From NCBI GenBank assembly GCA_020061995.1, contig JAGUXE010000018.1:1-64000 (forward strand): a stretch of DNA of 64,000 bases, in the 5' to 3' direction. This DNA is from Ignavibacteriales bacterium (GTDB lineage Bacteria > Bacteroidota > Ignavibacteria > Ignavibacteriales > Ignavibacteriaceae). Made by a program: the position numbers and the translations under genes. Below the pieces are notes generated by a model. That model did no database searches. It saw nothing but the letters and a program-made list of their open reading frames with translations, and was not told the origin of the DNA. Shown here piece by piece: positions 1 through 8,149 of the stretch (position 1 is its first letter; each line of letters starts with the position of its first letter).

Positions 1-533
1 CAGACAAACTGCTTGCCAAAAGCACTTCTTCTTTTGGAGATTACATAAACATAACTTCTTCCGACAGCATCATGCCTTGCATGAAATTGGGGTGAAGCTT
101 TTTCAATTTCCAAGATATTTATATCGTGCGGAAGAAGGTCATTCAGTTTCAAACGAATTATTTCCGGGGCAAGCATAGTATTTACGGCAAGATGAGCAAC
201 CTGACAAATTGCATGAACCCCCGCATCAGTTCTTCCGGATCCGTAAACTTCAACTTTTTCATCTTTAAATACTTCGGTTGCGGCCTTTATTAATGCCCCT
301 TGAACCGTTTTACTGTTTTGTTGCTGCTGCCATCCGCTGAAACGAGTTCCGTCATATTCTATGAACAGTTTGTAACGGTTGGAACTGATTTTTGGTTTAA
401 CCGGATATTTTTCAAAACGATCATAAGCCTTAATAATCTTTTTAGCTAAACCTGAAGGGGCACTTTTCCCATCTTTGTGAAGGGAATTAAAATGTTTCGG
501 TTTGTTTTTAGAGAATGAGTGTTTCTTCTGCAT
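1..533 (-). CDS. truA: tRNA pseudouridine synthase A (partial, 3' end outside window)
   Basis: This enzyme isomerises uridines 38-40 in the tRNA anticodon arm to pseudouridine. Reading leftwards from ATG 533-531, the frame is open to the window edge (about 177 codons). It contains the TruA N-terminal motif EYDGTRFSGWQQQ and, further on, the catalytic-loop signature GSGRTDAGVHA with the catalytic Asp. The family normally starts just before the EYDGT motif. Here no ATG, GTG or TTG lies close to it, so the only start found gives a basic extension of about 44 residues (rich in Lys and His) that overlaps the end of queD by about 26 bases. The C-terminal half is not in the window. The identity is secure; the start is less so. 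Confidence 0.93.
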   Translation of the reverse strand, partial: MQKKHSFSKNKPKHFNSLHKDGKSAPSGLAKKIIKAYDRFEKYPVKPKISSNRYKLFIEYDGTRFSGWQQQQNSKTVQGALIKAATEVFKDEKVEVYGSGRTDAGVHAICQVAHLAVNTMLAPEIIRLKLNDLLPHDINILEIEKASPQFHARHDAVGRSYVYVISKRRSAFGKQFV

Positions 534-921
534 AATCGTCTATCGTTTCATAAATACGAACTTTAATACTTCTTACATTTTCCGGAAGACCGACATTTTT
601 AATTTTATCTAAAAAATATACGCACATGTTTTCTGCTGTTGAATGATACTCTATTACAACTTTTTTTGATTTAAGTTGATCTAGTACTGTAATTAATTCA
701 GCATCACCTTTCCAAACGAGATAGGCATGATCTAATTCTTCCACTACCGGATTGATTATTTCCTTAAGGTTATAATAGTCAATTACCATTCCATTTTCAT
801 CTAAGTCACCTTCAACTTCAACAAGCATTTTGTATGAGTGACCGTGTAAGTTTACACATTTCCCCTGATGGAAAGGAAGTCTATGCCCCATTTCCCAACG
901 GAATTCTTTAGCTATTTTCAT
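508..921 (-). CDS. queD: 6-carboxy-tetrahydropterin synthase QueD
   Basis: QueD converts dihydroneopterin triphosphate to 6-carboxytetrahydropterin in the pathway to queuosine and other 7-deazaguanines. The 137-residue protein has the zinc-binding histidines H13 (GHRL), H26 and H28 (LHGH) and the catalytic Cys C22. Its length is normal. I start it at ATG 921-919: the open frame extends nine codons upstream, but this ATG overlaps the queE stop as TAATG, a typical translational-coupling arrangement. It lies immediately downstream of queE and overlaps the truA frame at its 3' end. A paralogous 6-pyruvoyl-tetrahydropterin synthase role is possible in principle, but the queE neighbour argues for QueD. 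Confidence 0.93.
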   Translation of the reverse strand: MKIAKEFRWEMGHRLPFHQGKCVNLHGHSYKMLVEVEGDLDENGMVIDYYNLKEIINPVVEELDHAYLVWKGDAELITVLDQLKSKKVVIEYHSTAENMCVYFLDKIKNVGLPENVRSIKVRIYETIDDYAEETLIL

Positions 922-1559
922 TAAACACCTTTTTTTGTTGGATCCCAAATTATTTTGTGCATTTGCAATTGAAACCGGACGGAAAGATTATCTTCTAAAA
1001 TCCAGTTAACAAGCGTAACCGGTTCTAACGAATCAAAAACAACCGAGAAAAGAAGTTGACATTTTTTAGTCAGTTCATATTCCACAATAATATTTTTACT
1101 CCATTCATAATCTTCGCGTGTACCGATGACAAATTTTACTTCATCTATAGTTTTTAAATGTTTGATGTTTTCGTAACGATTTTTCTTCATCATTTTGCTT
1201 GAAGGGCATTTTAAATCCATTATTACAGAAACACGTTTGTCGATATTTTCAATTGGCAAACTACCACCGGTTTCGATTAAAACTTCGTAACCATCGTCGC
1301 AAAGTTTTTGCAATAACGGAAGACATTCAGATTGAACTAACGGTTCCCCTCCGGTTACTTCAACTAATTTGCAGTTATATTTTTTTATCTCATCAAGAAT
1401 TTCTTCAATCGAGAAATCTCTTCCTTCATAAAATGCATATTCTGTATCGCAGTAAGTGCAGCGTAGATTACAATAGGTTAATCGGATAAAAATGCAGGGA
1501 AGCCCTGCTTTTGAACTCTCCCCTTGAACCGAATAATAAATTTCGTTTACCTTTAACAT
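921..1559 (-). CDS. queE: 7-carboxy-7-deazaguanine synthase QueE (radical SAM)
   Basis: QueE rearranges 6-carboxytetrahydropterin to 7-carboxy-7-deazaguanine, the step after QueD. The 212-residue protein carries the radical SAM cysteines C30, C34 and C37 (CNLRCTYC) that hold the 4Fe-4S cluster. It also has the N-terminal EIYYSVQGES motif and the SAM-binding VTGGEPL typical of QueE. It is the first gene of a minus-strand run queE-queD-truA and its stop overlaps the queD start. A TATATTTG box about 50 bases upstream is the likely promoter. queC and queF are not in the window. Confidence 0.93.
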   Translation of the reverse strand: MLKVNEIYYSVQGESSKAGLPCIFIRLTYCNLRCTYCDTEYAFYEGRDFSIEEILDEIKKYNCKLVEVTGGEPLVQSECLPLLQKLCDDGYEVLIETGGSLPIENIDKRVSVIMDLKCPSSKMMKKNRYENIKHLKTIDEVKFVIGTREDYEWSKNIIVEYELTKKCQLLFSVVFDSLEPVTLVNWILEDNLSVRFQLQMHKIIWDPTKKGV

Positions 1560-1859
1560 CGAATCAGAATAAAATATATAGTTGCTGAATATTATTAAAA
1601 TTTATGCGCAAATATACGATAATTATTTGTGAGGTTTTATTTCTTGGCTTTAGAGAATTTCTAAAGGAGGGGATATCGTTCATTTTGGAGTCTTTATCCT
1701 TCGATTTAGTTTTTCTTTTAATTCTAAAAATAACTATTATTACGGTTAACTATTGTTACCTATGTAAAAAGAGTTGCAAAATTAACTTTTACAAATACGC
1801 GGGGAAAATTACGGCTTATTCCGTTGACTTATTCCATCAAAATGAATTTTTAGCATCTA
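1560..1859. other. Divergent intergenic region queE / hybrid kinase
   Basis: About 300 bases separate the divergent queE and sensor-kinase genes. The left end holds the candidate queE promoter box. A small imperfect inverted repeat with arms TTTAGA/TCTAAA lies at 1649-1665. A 92-codon open frame on the plus strand crosses the region, but its composition looks random and it runs into the kinase start. I did not see a preQ1 aptamer-like structure here. No other gene is supported. Confidence 0.4.
1609..1616 (-). promoter_or_regulatory. Candidate -7 promoter box for queE
   Basis: On the minus strand this reads TATATTTG followed by CG, matching the TAnnTTTG -7 element of Bacteroidetes-type promoters. 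It lies about 50 bases before the queE ATG. No clear TTTG -33 element is found at the expected 19-21 base distance, so this is a half-match. Confidence 0.35.
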
Positions 1860-4526
1860 ATGAAAAGAATTTTAATAATTAACGAACATCAAAAATTTGT
1901 TGAATCTCTCCGAAAAGAATTAACAAAACAGATAAATGATGTTGAGTTGTTCTTTATTGGAAGTCGGGATGAAATTGTTCAGAGTATAGAAAGGTTATCC
2001 CCTGATTTAATTCTCATAAATTTTAAGTTAATCGGATATGATTACTTAACGACGTTAGCTTTAGTAAAAAAAGATTTCCCTTCCCTTCCAATCCTTTTTT
2101 ATAATGATGAAGATGATGAAAAACAGTTTTTCAAAAGTGATGAGAGCTTTCTTTTTTCAGGACTCAAAAAACTTACTTCATTAATACAAGGCGCTAACGA
2201 AAAAACTCAAACAGAAGAATCGGATTTTGTAGTTCAATCAATGAGAAAAGAGTCTTCTTTATTTAAAAGATTAAGTTCTACATTAAATTCGTTTCCCGAT
2301 TTAATTCTTATTCAAGATTCCAACGGAATATTCATCGATTATTTCTCTAACATTGAAGATTTACTACCTATAAAACCGAAGGAGTTGTTAACAAAAAATC
2401 CCGGAGAAGTATTTCCACTACAGCTCGCATCTAAATTTGAATCCTTGAGAAAAAAAACAATTTCAGGAAAGAATACCAATCAAATAGAACTTTCTTTACA
2501 GTTTGAAAATACTCAAAGAATTGTAGAGTTCCGTTTTGTCTATTTGGATGAAATGAAAACCGCTGTTATTTTACGCGATATTACCGAACGTAAAGTTATT
2601 GAGACAAATCTGACCCAAAAGGCAATTATAGCTGATAATCTCGATACCCCCGTTATAGCTCTTGATCTCTCTTTCCGAATAACCTATTTAAACCCTGATG
2701 CAGAAAAAGTATCTGGAGTCAATCTAAAAAATTGCAAAGGAAAGAAATTAGATTCGATATTTAAAATAATGTCATTGGATATCACACTTACCGACATAAA
2801 AAAAGAGCTTGAACTTACAGGCAAATGGGTGGGTGAGTTGGTGGCAATTACAGCCGAAGGAAGAATTGAACCTATTAATTTTTCTTTTTGCCTATTGAAA
2901 AATTCAAAAGGAATTCCGGTTGGAATAACCGCGGTTCATCGTTTCGTTAAGAAAGAAATTTCATTTGTTCACTTTGATGAACGCTCACTTCCCATTTTTA
3001 TGAACCTTAGTGATGGAATAGCAATTTTACAAGATGGATTTATTAGCTACTCGAATAATGCTTTTTCAAGAATGACCGGATACGATGAAAATCAGGTTAA
3101 AGGGAAATCTTTTATTGAATTTTTGCACGAAGAGGATGAACTATTCATTAGAAATTACTTTAGTAAAAATGATGAGTTAGAAAGTTTTGTCCCTGGATTA
3201 TTCGAGATCCGATTCATACACAAAAACCATATTAATGTAATTTATGCGGAAGTCACATTTGATGTTTTTGCATACAAAGGAATTCCTTCAGTTATTGCCG
3301 TTGTAAAAGAACTGCAAACCGGAAATTGGTCATTAAATGTGAACGATATGAAGTCAGATGAAGACCCTGTTCAAAATGATTCATCAAAAAGAACCGCACT
3401 TGCTGCTTATATGAATCATGATATAAGAACATCCTTAAACGGTATTCTTGGGTTTGCAGATATTCTACGGGAAGAATTAAAGGATCAGAAAGAACGAACT
3501 AATTTTATTTATGCCGATAAAATTTATAGTGGTGGTAAAAGACTTTTAAATTTATTGAGTCATGGTTCTGACTTTCAAAAAATTGAATCTGCTGCGAATG
3601 TTCTTCAGGTTAAAGAAATTCAACTTGTACCTTTGATTGATGAAGTTGTCAGTTTATTACAACTAACTGCGAATCAAAAGAAAGTTAAAATTATTTCAAC
3701 CGGGATAATACAAAGCCCCATTTTCGCTGACGAGAACCGTCTTTTCGAGGCATTAAATAATATTGTCGGTAATGCTATTGAACGTTCCGAAAACAATACT
3801 ATTACCATTCAGGCTATGCATGTTAAGGGAAAACCAAAAGTACAAATTGTAGTTAAAGATTCGGGACAAATTCTAACGCAAGAGAAAATTGATGCTGTTA
3901 CAGCAGGAGACACGGAGAAAAGTTTTTCGCTTGATGATGCGCCTGAGCCGACTCTGTTTCGCTTAGCAATATCAAAACGTTTAATTAGTTTTATGAATGG
4001 GGAGTTTGAAATTACTTCTTTGGCAGCTGAAGGAACTAAATCCGTAATTACTCTACCTGCTGCTCAGATTGCAAAAAGTGAAATAACAGTTCAAGATACC
4101 ATTTTCTTTGCAAGCTCTTCAGAGTTGATGTTTTTAAGCCAACGGCAACCCAAAATATTAATAATTGAAGATGATGAAAGCAGTCGTAAAATGCTTGAAA
4201 TAACATTAACAAAAGTTTCACGCTTAACGATGGCTGAAAACGGTGAGGATGCTCTTAAGAAGATAGAAGAAAAAGAAAAAGAAAATGATTACTTTCAGTT
4301 AGTGCTTATGGATATTGGGCTTCCGGGTCCTTGGGATGGCTTAAAACTTAGAGCAGAAATTTTAAGACGTTGGAATCATTATAGGGATATTCCTTTTATA
4401 GCTCAAACAGCATTTGCATTAAAATCAGATAGAGATAAAATTACCGAATCCGGTTTTAATGATTATTTACCTAAACCCATCGATAGAAAATTTTTAATCA
4501 AAACAATTTATAATCAATTAAAATAA
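1860..4526 (+). CDS. Hybrid sensor histidine kinase with pseudo-receiver, PAS domains and C-terminal receiver
   Basis: This 888-residue cytosolic signalling protein has, in order: an N-terminal receiver-like domain (about 1-110), about three PAS-like segments (roughly 140-490, the first ending in DITERK), a HisKA region with phosphoacceptor H520 (NHDIRTSLNGI), a HATPase region (N box NNIVGNAIE), and a canonical C-terminal receiver with D818 (LVLMDIGLPG) and conserved KPID. No membrane segment or signal peptide was seen. Two parts look degenerate. The N-terminal receiver has N54 where the phosphorylated Asp should be and lacks the acidic pair. The ATP-binding domain has lost its glycine-rich G2 box (PTLFRLAISKRL instead of GTGLGLAI). 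It may therefore be a weak or inactive kinase. The target is unknown; no dedicated partner regulator is adjacent. Confidence 0.85.
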   Translation: MKRILIINEHQKFVESLRKELTKQINDVELFFIGSRDEIVQSIERLSPDLILINFKLIGYDYLTTLALVKKDFPSLPILFYNDEDDEKQFFKSDESFLFSGLKKLTSLIQGANEKTQTEESDFVVQSMRKESSLFKRLSSTLNSFPDLILIQDSNGIFIDYFSNIEDLLPIKPKELLTKNPGEVFPLQLASKFESLRKKTISGKNTNQIELSLQFENTQRIVEFRFVYLDEMKTAVILRDITERKVIETNLTQKAIIADNLDTPVIALDLSFRITYLNPDAEKVSGVNLKNCKGKKLDSIFKIMSLDITLTDIKKELELTGKWVGELVAITAEGRIEPINFSFCLLKNSKGIPVGITAVHRFVKKEISFVHFDERSLPIFMNLSDGIAILQDGFISYSNNAFSRMTGYDENQVKGKSFIEFLHEEDELFIRNYFSKNDELESFVPGLFEIRFIHKNHINVIYAEVTFDVFAYKGIPSVIAVVKELQTGNWSLNVNDMKSDEDPVQNDSSKRTALAAYMNHDIRTSLNGILGFADILREELKDQKERTNFIYADKIYSGGKRLLNLLSHGSDFQKIESAANVLQVKEIQLVPLIDEVVSLLQLTANQKKVKIISTGIIQSPIFADENRLFEALNNIVGNAIERSENNTITIQAMHVKGKPKVQIVVKDSGQILTQEKIDAVTAGDTEKSFSLDDAPEPTLFRLAISKRLISFMNGEFEITSLAAEGTKSVITLPAAQIAKSEITVQDTIFFASSSELMFLSQRQPKILIIEDDESSRKMLEITLTKVSRLTMAENGEDALKKIEEKEKENDYFQLVLMDIGLPGPWDGLKLRAEILRRWNHYRDIPFIAQTAFALKSDRDKITESGFNDYLPKPIDRKFLIKTIYNQLK

Positions 4527-4571
4527 TAGTTAAATCACGTTCTTAAACTTAACCTCCGAAGTATTTATATA

Positions 4572-6293
4572 ATGAAAACTCTCCTCCGGATATTGTTTGC
4601 TTTTGTATTAATAATTAAAATTGATGCACAAGAATTTAAGTTTGTTGTTTGGGGAGATTCGCAATTTCAGAATCCCGAAGTATTCGAAAGTATTGTTAAC
4701 CAAACCGAACTTCTGAAACCCGCATTAGTATTGCACGTGGGAGATATGATACATGGTTATACTTACGATATAAATGTAGCCCGCCGACAATGGAAAAGAT
4801 TTAAAAACCAGATATCCCCTTTAACATCAGCGTTTTATCCTACTCCGGGAAATCATGATGTAACAACAAAGGAAATTCAACCCGCATATACTGAGACATG
4901 GGGAAATGATAAACTCTATTATTCTTTTGACTATGCCAATTCTCACTTCATTATCTTAAACGCTTATCTTCATCAGAATTTTGATTCTATATCAACGACT
5001 CAACTTAACTGGTTGAAAGAAGATTTAGAAAAGTCAAAGCACTCAAAAAACGTTTTTGTTTCCATCCACTCTCCTCTTCATTTAAATAAAAATTTTGATT
5101 GGAGTTATGTTCATAACTTATTGAAACAATTTAATGTTCGCGCTGTATTCACGGGGCATTATCATTATTATGATTATCGAATAATAGACGGCATAGAATA
5201 TTTTTGTTTGAATTCATCAGGAAACATGCGATTGTATAACCCTTATATCGGCTACTCACATCATTTTTTGTATGTAACCGTTTCAGATAAAAATATTAAT
5301 TTTGCAATTATAACCGATGGGGAAATCTATCCGAAGAATTTTGTCGATAACAATGAGCGTAAAAGAGCTGAATTATATTTTGATGAAAATCTAAGTATTT
5401 CAATCCCCGATCCTTCAAGTAGCGCTGTAAAAACAACTGTTTCTATTCCGATTGAAAATCGGTCCGATGAAAAAAGAAGTTACACTCTATCATTGGAAAC
5501 TATAGATTATGGGTGGAGTTTTAATCCCTGGGGGAAAAACATTTCCCTTAATCCAAAAGAAAGAATTATATCGGATTTTGAAGTAGATATCCCCAAAGGT
5601 GAATTTAAGCGTGATGAATTGCCACGAATTAAAATTGTTTCACCTTACAAATCCCTAACAGGAATTGAAACAAATTCAATTTCATATATGAATTTATTTG
5701 TTCCTCCTTTCTGCTCTATTAAAAAAATGAGCCCTTCATTTCTCTTCGATGGAAATGTTGAAGAAAAAATCTGGAGCGAAACAATCGGTATAAATAAATT
5801 ATATGTTGATAATAAAAATACCCCTGCTGTTGAATCTACAACAATTTCTCTCTTTTACGACGACGAGAATCTTTATGTAGGGTTAAGGGGTGAGGAACCA
5901 AATCCGGCTAATCTTTCCTCATATGCGTATGGAGAAATTCCACTTGTGTTTGGTGATGATGATTTCGAACTCTATTTTGATACAAATAGAGACATGAAAA
6001 CTTTTTACAGACTAATGGTAAATCCGTCCGGCACTGTATTATCAAGCTCTCCGAAAGGTCGTTTCACATTTGATTTTGAAGTGAAAACATTCATAGGAGA
6101 TGATTACTGGAGTGCTGAATTTGTAATTCCATTTAAAGAATTAGAAACGGTAATGCCGAAAAATGGTTCTGTGTGGGGATTCAATGTACGAAGACATCGT
6201 CAGCAATCAGAACCAAATCAAAGTGACTGGTCAAAGATGGCAACATATCCTCCATACGAGCCGGAGCATTTTGGATTATTGATTTTTGAATAA
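4572..6293 (+). CDS. Secreted metallophosphoesterase with C-terminal CBM9-like domain
   Basis: The 573-residue protein begins with a signal peptide ending near residue 19 (IDAQ). A calcineurin-like metallophosphoesterase domain follows, with metal ligands in WGDS (D29), GD (57-58), GNHD (93-96), SIHSP (H166) and GHYH (195-198). From about residue 385 a domain resembling carbohydrate-binding family 9 appears (FDGNVEEKIW, FYDDENLYVGL, DDDFELYFDT), as found in periplasmic sugar-binding modules. A middle segment (about 270-380) is probably an Ig-like beta domain. It would act in the periplasm or outside the cell on a phosphoester substrate, perhaps bound near glycan. It follows the hybrid kinase by 45 bases and precedes msrA by 11, so all three may be cotranscribed. 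The substrate cannot be told from sequence. Confidence 0.8.
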   Translation: MKTLLRILFAFVLIIKIDAQEFKFVVWGDSQFQNPEVFESIVNQTELLKPALVLHVGDMIHGYTYDINVARRQWKRFKNQISPLTSAFYPTPGNHDVTTKEIQPAYTETWGNDKLYYSFDYANSHFIILNAYLHQNFDSISTTQLNWLKEDLEKSKHSKNVFVSIHSPLHLNKNFDWSYVHNLLKQFNVRAVFTGHYHYYDYRIIDGIEYFCLNSSGNMRLYNPYIGYSHHFLYVTVSDKNINFAIITDGEIYPKNFVDNNERKRAELYFDENLSISIPDPSSSAVKTTVSIPIENRSDEKRSYTLSLETIDYGWSFNPWGKNISLNPKERIISDFEVDIPKGEFKRDELPRIKIVSPYKSLTGIETNSISYMNLFVPPFCSIKKMSPSFLFDGNVEEKIWSETIGINKLYVDNKNTPAVESTTISLFYDDENLYVGLRGEEPNPANLSSYAYGEIPLVFGDDDFELYFDTNRDMKTFYRLMVNPSGTVLSSSPKGRFTFDFEVKTFIGDDYWSAEFVIPFKELETVMPKNGSVWGFNVRRHRQQSEPNQSDWSKMATYPPYEPEHFGLLIFE

Positions 6294-6304
6294 AGTGTTG
6301 AATA

Positions 6305-6958
6305 ATGATTAGAACTAATTTTAGTGCCATTGTGTTAGTAATACTAAGCATAAATTTATCTGCTTGTAATAATAATTCGAATAACAAAAATATATCGGAA
6401 AATGAAATGAATGTTGACGAGAAAAATTTAACCACTGCCACTTTTGGTTCGGGTTGCTTTTGGTGTACAGAAGCTATTTTTGAAAATGTCAAAGGTGTGA
6501 GCAAAGTAGTCTCCGGGTATGCCGGAGGAAAAGTATTTAATCCGACCTATGAAGAAGTCTGCAGTGGTTCAACAGGGCATGCAGAGGTCGTTCAGATTAC
6601 TTTTGATTCTTCAATTGTTAGTTTTGAGGAATTGCTTGAAATATTTTGGCAAACTCACGATCCTACAACTCTTAATCGTCAGGGGGCGGATGTTGGAACT
6701 CAATATAGATCAGTCATATTTTATCATGATGAAAATCAGAAGGAAAAAGCTAAGTACTTCAAAGACAAATTGAATAGTGAGGGGATTTGGAAAAACCCGA
6801 TTGTAACAGAAATTTCTCCATTAACCGAATTCTTTATAGCAGAAAAATATCATCAAGATTATTACACTAACAATCCGAACCAGGGTTACTGTTCCTTTGT
6901 AATAACACCGAAGTTAGAAAAGTTTAAGAAAATCTTTAAAGATAAGCTAAAGGATTAA
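6305..6958 (+). CDS. msrA: Peptide-methionine (S)-S-oxide reductase MsrA, lipoprotein form
   Basis: MsrA reduces methionine-S-sulfoxide in oxidised proteins. The catalytic motif GSGCFWC places the nucleophile at C51, and the probable resolving Cys is C196 (QGYC). EIFWQTHDPT and YHQDYY are also typical. The first 21 residues form a lipoprotein signal peptide with lipobox LSAC (C21), followed by an Asn/Ser-rich linker, so this MsrA should sit at the membrane facing the periplasm rather than in the cytosol. The enzymatic domain (about 45-210) is of normal length. It starts 11 bases after the metallophosphoesterase gene. Thioredoxin-like partners are not adjacent. Confidence 0.92.
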   Translation: MIRTNFSAIVLVILSINLSACNNNSNNKNISENEMNVDEKNLTTATFGSGCFWCTEAIFENVKGVSKVVSGYAGGKVFNPTYEEVCSGSTGHAEVVQITFDSSIVSFEELLEIFWQTHDPTTLNRQGADVGTQYRSVIFYHDENQKEKAKYFKDKLNSEGIWKNPIVTEISPLTEFFIAEKYHQDYYTNNPNQGYCSFVITPKLEKFKKIFKDKLKD

Positions 6959-6989
6959 ACTTCCATCAGATTCACTAAATGTCGTAAGT

Positions 6990-7013
6990 GACAATTATGA
7001 CGTCATTATTGTC
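6990..7013. promoter_or_regulatory. Imperfect 24-base palindrome upstream of pilin-like cassette
   Basis: The segment has arms GACAATTATGAC/GTCATTATTGTC, symmetric except for one mismatched pair, centred on TGACGTCA. It lies 32 bases after msrA and about 45 bases before a weak promoter-like pair for the next gene. There is no U-run after it, which argues against an intrinsic terminator. It is a candidate dimeric-regulator site; no regulator is identified. Confidence 0.35.
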
Positions 7014-7057
7014 TTAAACCGATTAATTATCCGGCTTAATCAAACAAAACGGTGATA

Positions 7058-7088
7058 TTTATTGTGGTACGACTGTTGCATATATTTA
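7058..7088 (+). promoter_or_regulatory. Weak candidate promoter of pilin-like cassette
   Basis: TTTA at 7058-7061, 19 bases, then TATATTTA at 7081-7088. Each half differs by one base from the TTTG-N19-21-TAnnTTTG Bacteroidetes promoter pattern. The position, about 24 bases before the ATG at 7112, is suitable. Confidence 0.25.
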
Positions 7089-7111
7089 AGGTGAATAATA
7101 GGAATTAAAAA

Positions 7112-7594
7112 ATGGGCGTTCAATCTATGTTAACAATCGGGGCATTGATGATTTTATCAATGACATCTCTTTTCTTCAATAAAGCAATTTTAGAAAATTC
7201 AACTGTCGAATTGGAAAGTAAAGTATATCTGACAGCCTTTTCGATTGCTGATGATATGCTTGAGGAAATCAAGTTAAAAGCCTTTGATGAAAAAACCGTT
7301 CAATTTCCGGTATCAGATCCGAATTCACTTACGCCGGTCATTTCTCTCGGTAGAGAAAATACTGACCCAAGCGGGATATATAATGACATTGATGACTTCA
7401 AGGGTTTCACAAAACTAATTAGTGCCCCTCATGCTGAAGACTATTACATAACTTGCGATGTAAATTATGTTTCTGAAAATGCTCTCAACACAACAAACTC
7501 ATCTCGAACTTTTTATAAAAAGGTCACAGTTACAGTTTCGAGCCCTTTCATGAGGTTACCTGTTAAATTAGAATTTATATTTACACTTAAATAA
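7112..7594 (+). CDS. PilV-like membrane-anchored minor pilin homologue (non-canonical)
   Basis: The 160-residue protein has one N-terminal hydrophobic helix (about 4-23) followed by a helix reading AFSIADDMLEEIK and then a beta-rich, polar C-terminal part. That helix resembles the LAxxxLEEI segment of minor pilins of the PilV/GspI kind. The usual prepilin leader with a cleavage Gly followed by Phe/Met and a Glu five residues later is not visible, so processing by prepilin peptidase is doubtful. It is the first of three consecutive genes of the same design with gaps of 1-5 bases. I infer a pseudopilin-like or cell-surface assembly role; no pilus motor or secretin gene is in the window. Confidence 0.55.
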   Translation: MGVQSMLTIGALMILSMTSLFFNKAILENSTVELESKVYLTAFSIADDMLEEIKLKAFDEKTVQFPVSDPNSLTPVISLGRENTDPSGIYNDIDDFKGFTKLISAPHAEDYYITCDVNYVSENALNTTNSSRTFYKKVTVTVSSPFMRLPVKLEFIFTLK

Positions 7595-7599
7595 TTATT

Positions 7600-8148
7600 A
7601 TGAATACATTACTCGATATATTAGGCGCAACTTTTATCGGCGGAATGATACTTTTTATGATGCTTAATTTGAATCTGGCATCATCAGAAAAAAAACTCTC
7701 CTCTGATACTGAAATGCAGCTTGTAAAAAATGCGAAAACTTTTGCTGACATTTTAAATAGTGATCTTAGAAAAATTGGTTATCGATTTACAGGAACCGCT
7801 ATGTTGGAAGCCGGAAGAAACCGCATGACCTTTTTAGGCGATATAGATTCCAACGGTGTGGTAGATAGAATTACATATTCTTTGGGAGATTCTCTGCAGG
7901 TTCCTTCTACTCCTAATCCGCGGGACAAAATCTTGAGTAGAATAGTTAATGGTGATTCTGTTGGAGGACCATCTCTTGGATTAGTAAATATCGTTTTCAA
8001 ATACAAAAACATCAATAGTATAGAAACCGCTGTTCTATCTGAAATAAGATTTATAGAGGTTGAAATATGGGTTGAAGCTCCCTACTTAATTAACGGAAGG
8101 TATCCGTTTACATATTGGCAAATGAAAATTTATCCGAGGAATATATAA
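7600..8148 (+). CDS. PilW-like membrane-anchored minor pilin homologue (non-canonical)
   Basis: This 182-residue protein has an N-terminal transmembrane helix (about 5-27: ILGATFIGGMILFMMLNLNL). A segment ILNSDLRKIGYRFTG follows, closely resembling the DxRxAGYxG region of PilW-type minor pilins, and then a beta-rich domain with a DSNGVVDRITY strand pattern. As in the preceding gene, the class III prepilin cleavage signal is missing. The gap to the previous gene is five bases and to the next one base, so the three are almost certainly one operon. The DLRKxGY match is the strongest clue to function in the trio. An unrelated membrane-anchored beta protein remains possible. Confidence 0.6.
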   Translation: MNTLLDILGATFIGGMILFMMLNLNLASSEKKLSSDTEMQLVKNAKTFADILNSDLRKIGYRFTGTAMLEAGRNRMTFLGDIDSNGVVDRITYSLGDSLQVPSTPNPRDKILSRIVNGDSVGGPSLGLVNIVFKYKNINSIETAVLSEIRFIEVEIWVEAPYLINGRYPFTYWQMKIYPRNI

Positions 8149-8149
8149 A

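Noticed and set aside
921..1859. preQ1 riboswitch ahead of queE
   Set aside because: The short leader showed no purine-rich loop and pseudoknot arrangement of a preQ1 aptamer; queE and queD are upstream enzymes, and no evidence supports it.
1604..1882. 92-codon open frame between queE and the hybrid kinase
   Set aside because: Composition is that of AT-rich noncoding DNA, no ribosome-binding site is seen at its start, and it overlaps the kinase start; no recognisable motif.
6181..6504. 107-codon frame antisense to the metallophosphoesterase and msrA ends
   Set aside because: It is the antisense shadow of two well-supported genes and has no family-like motif.
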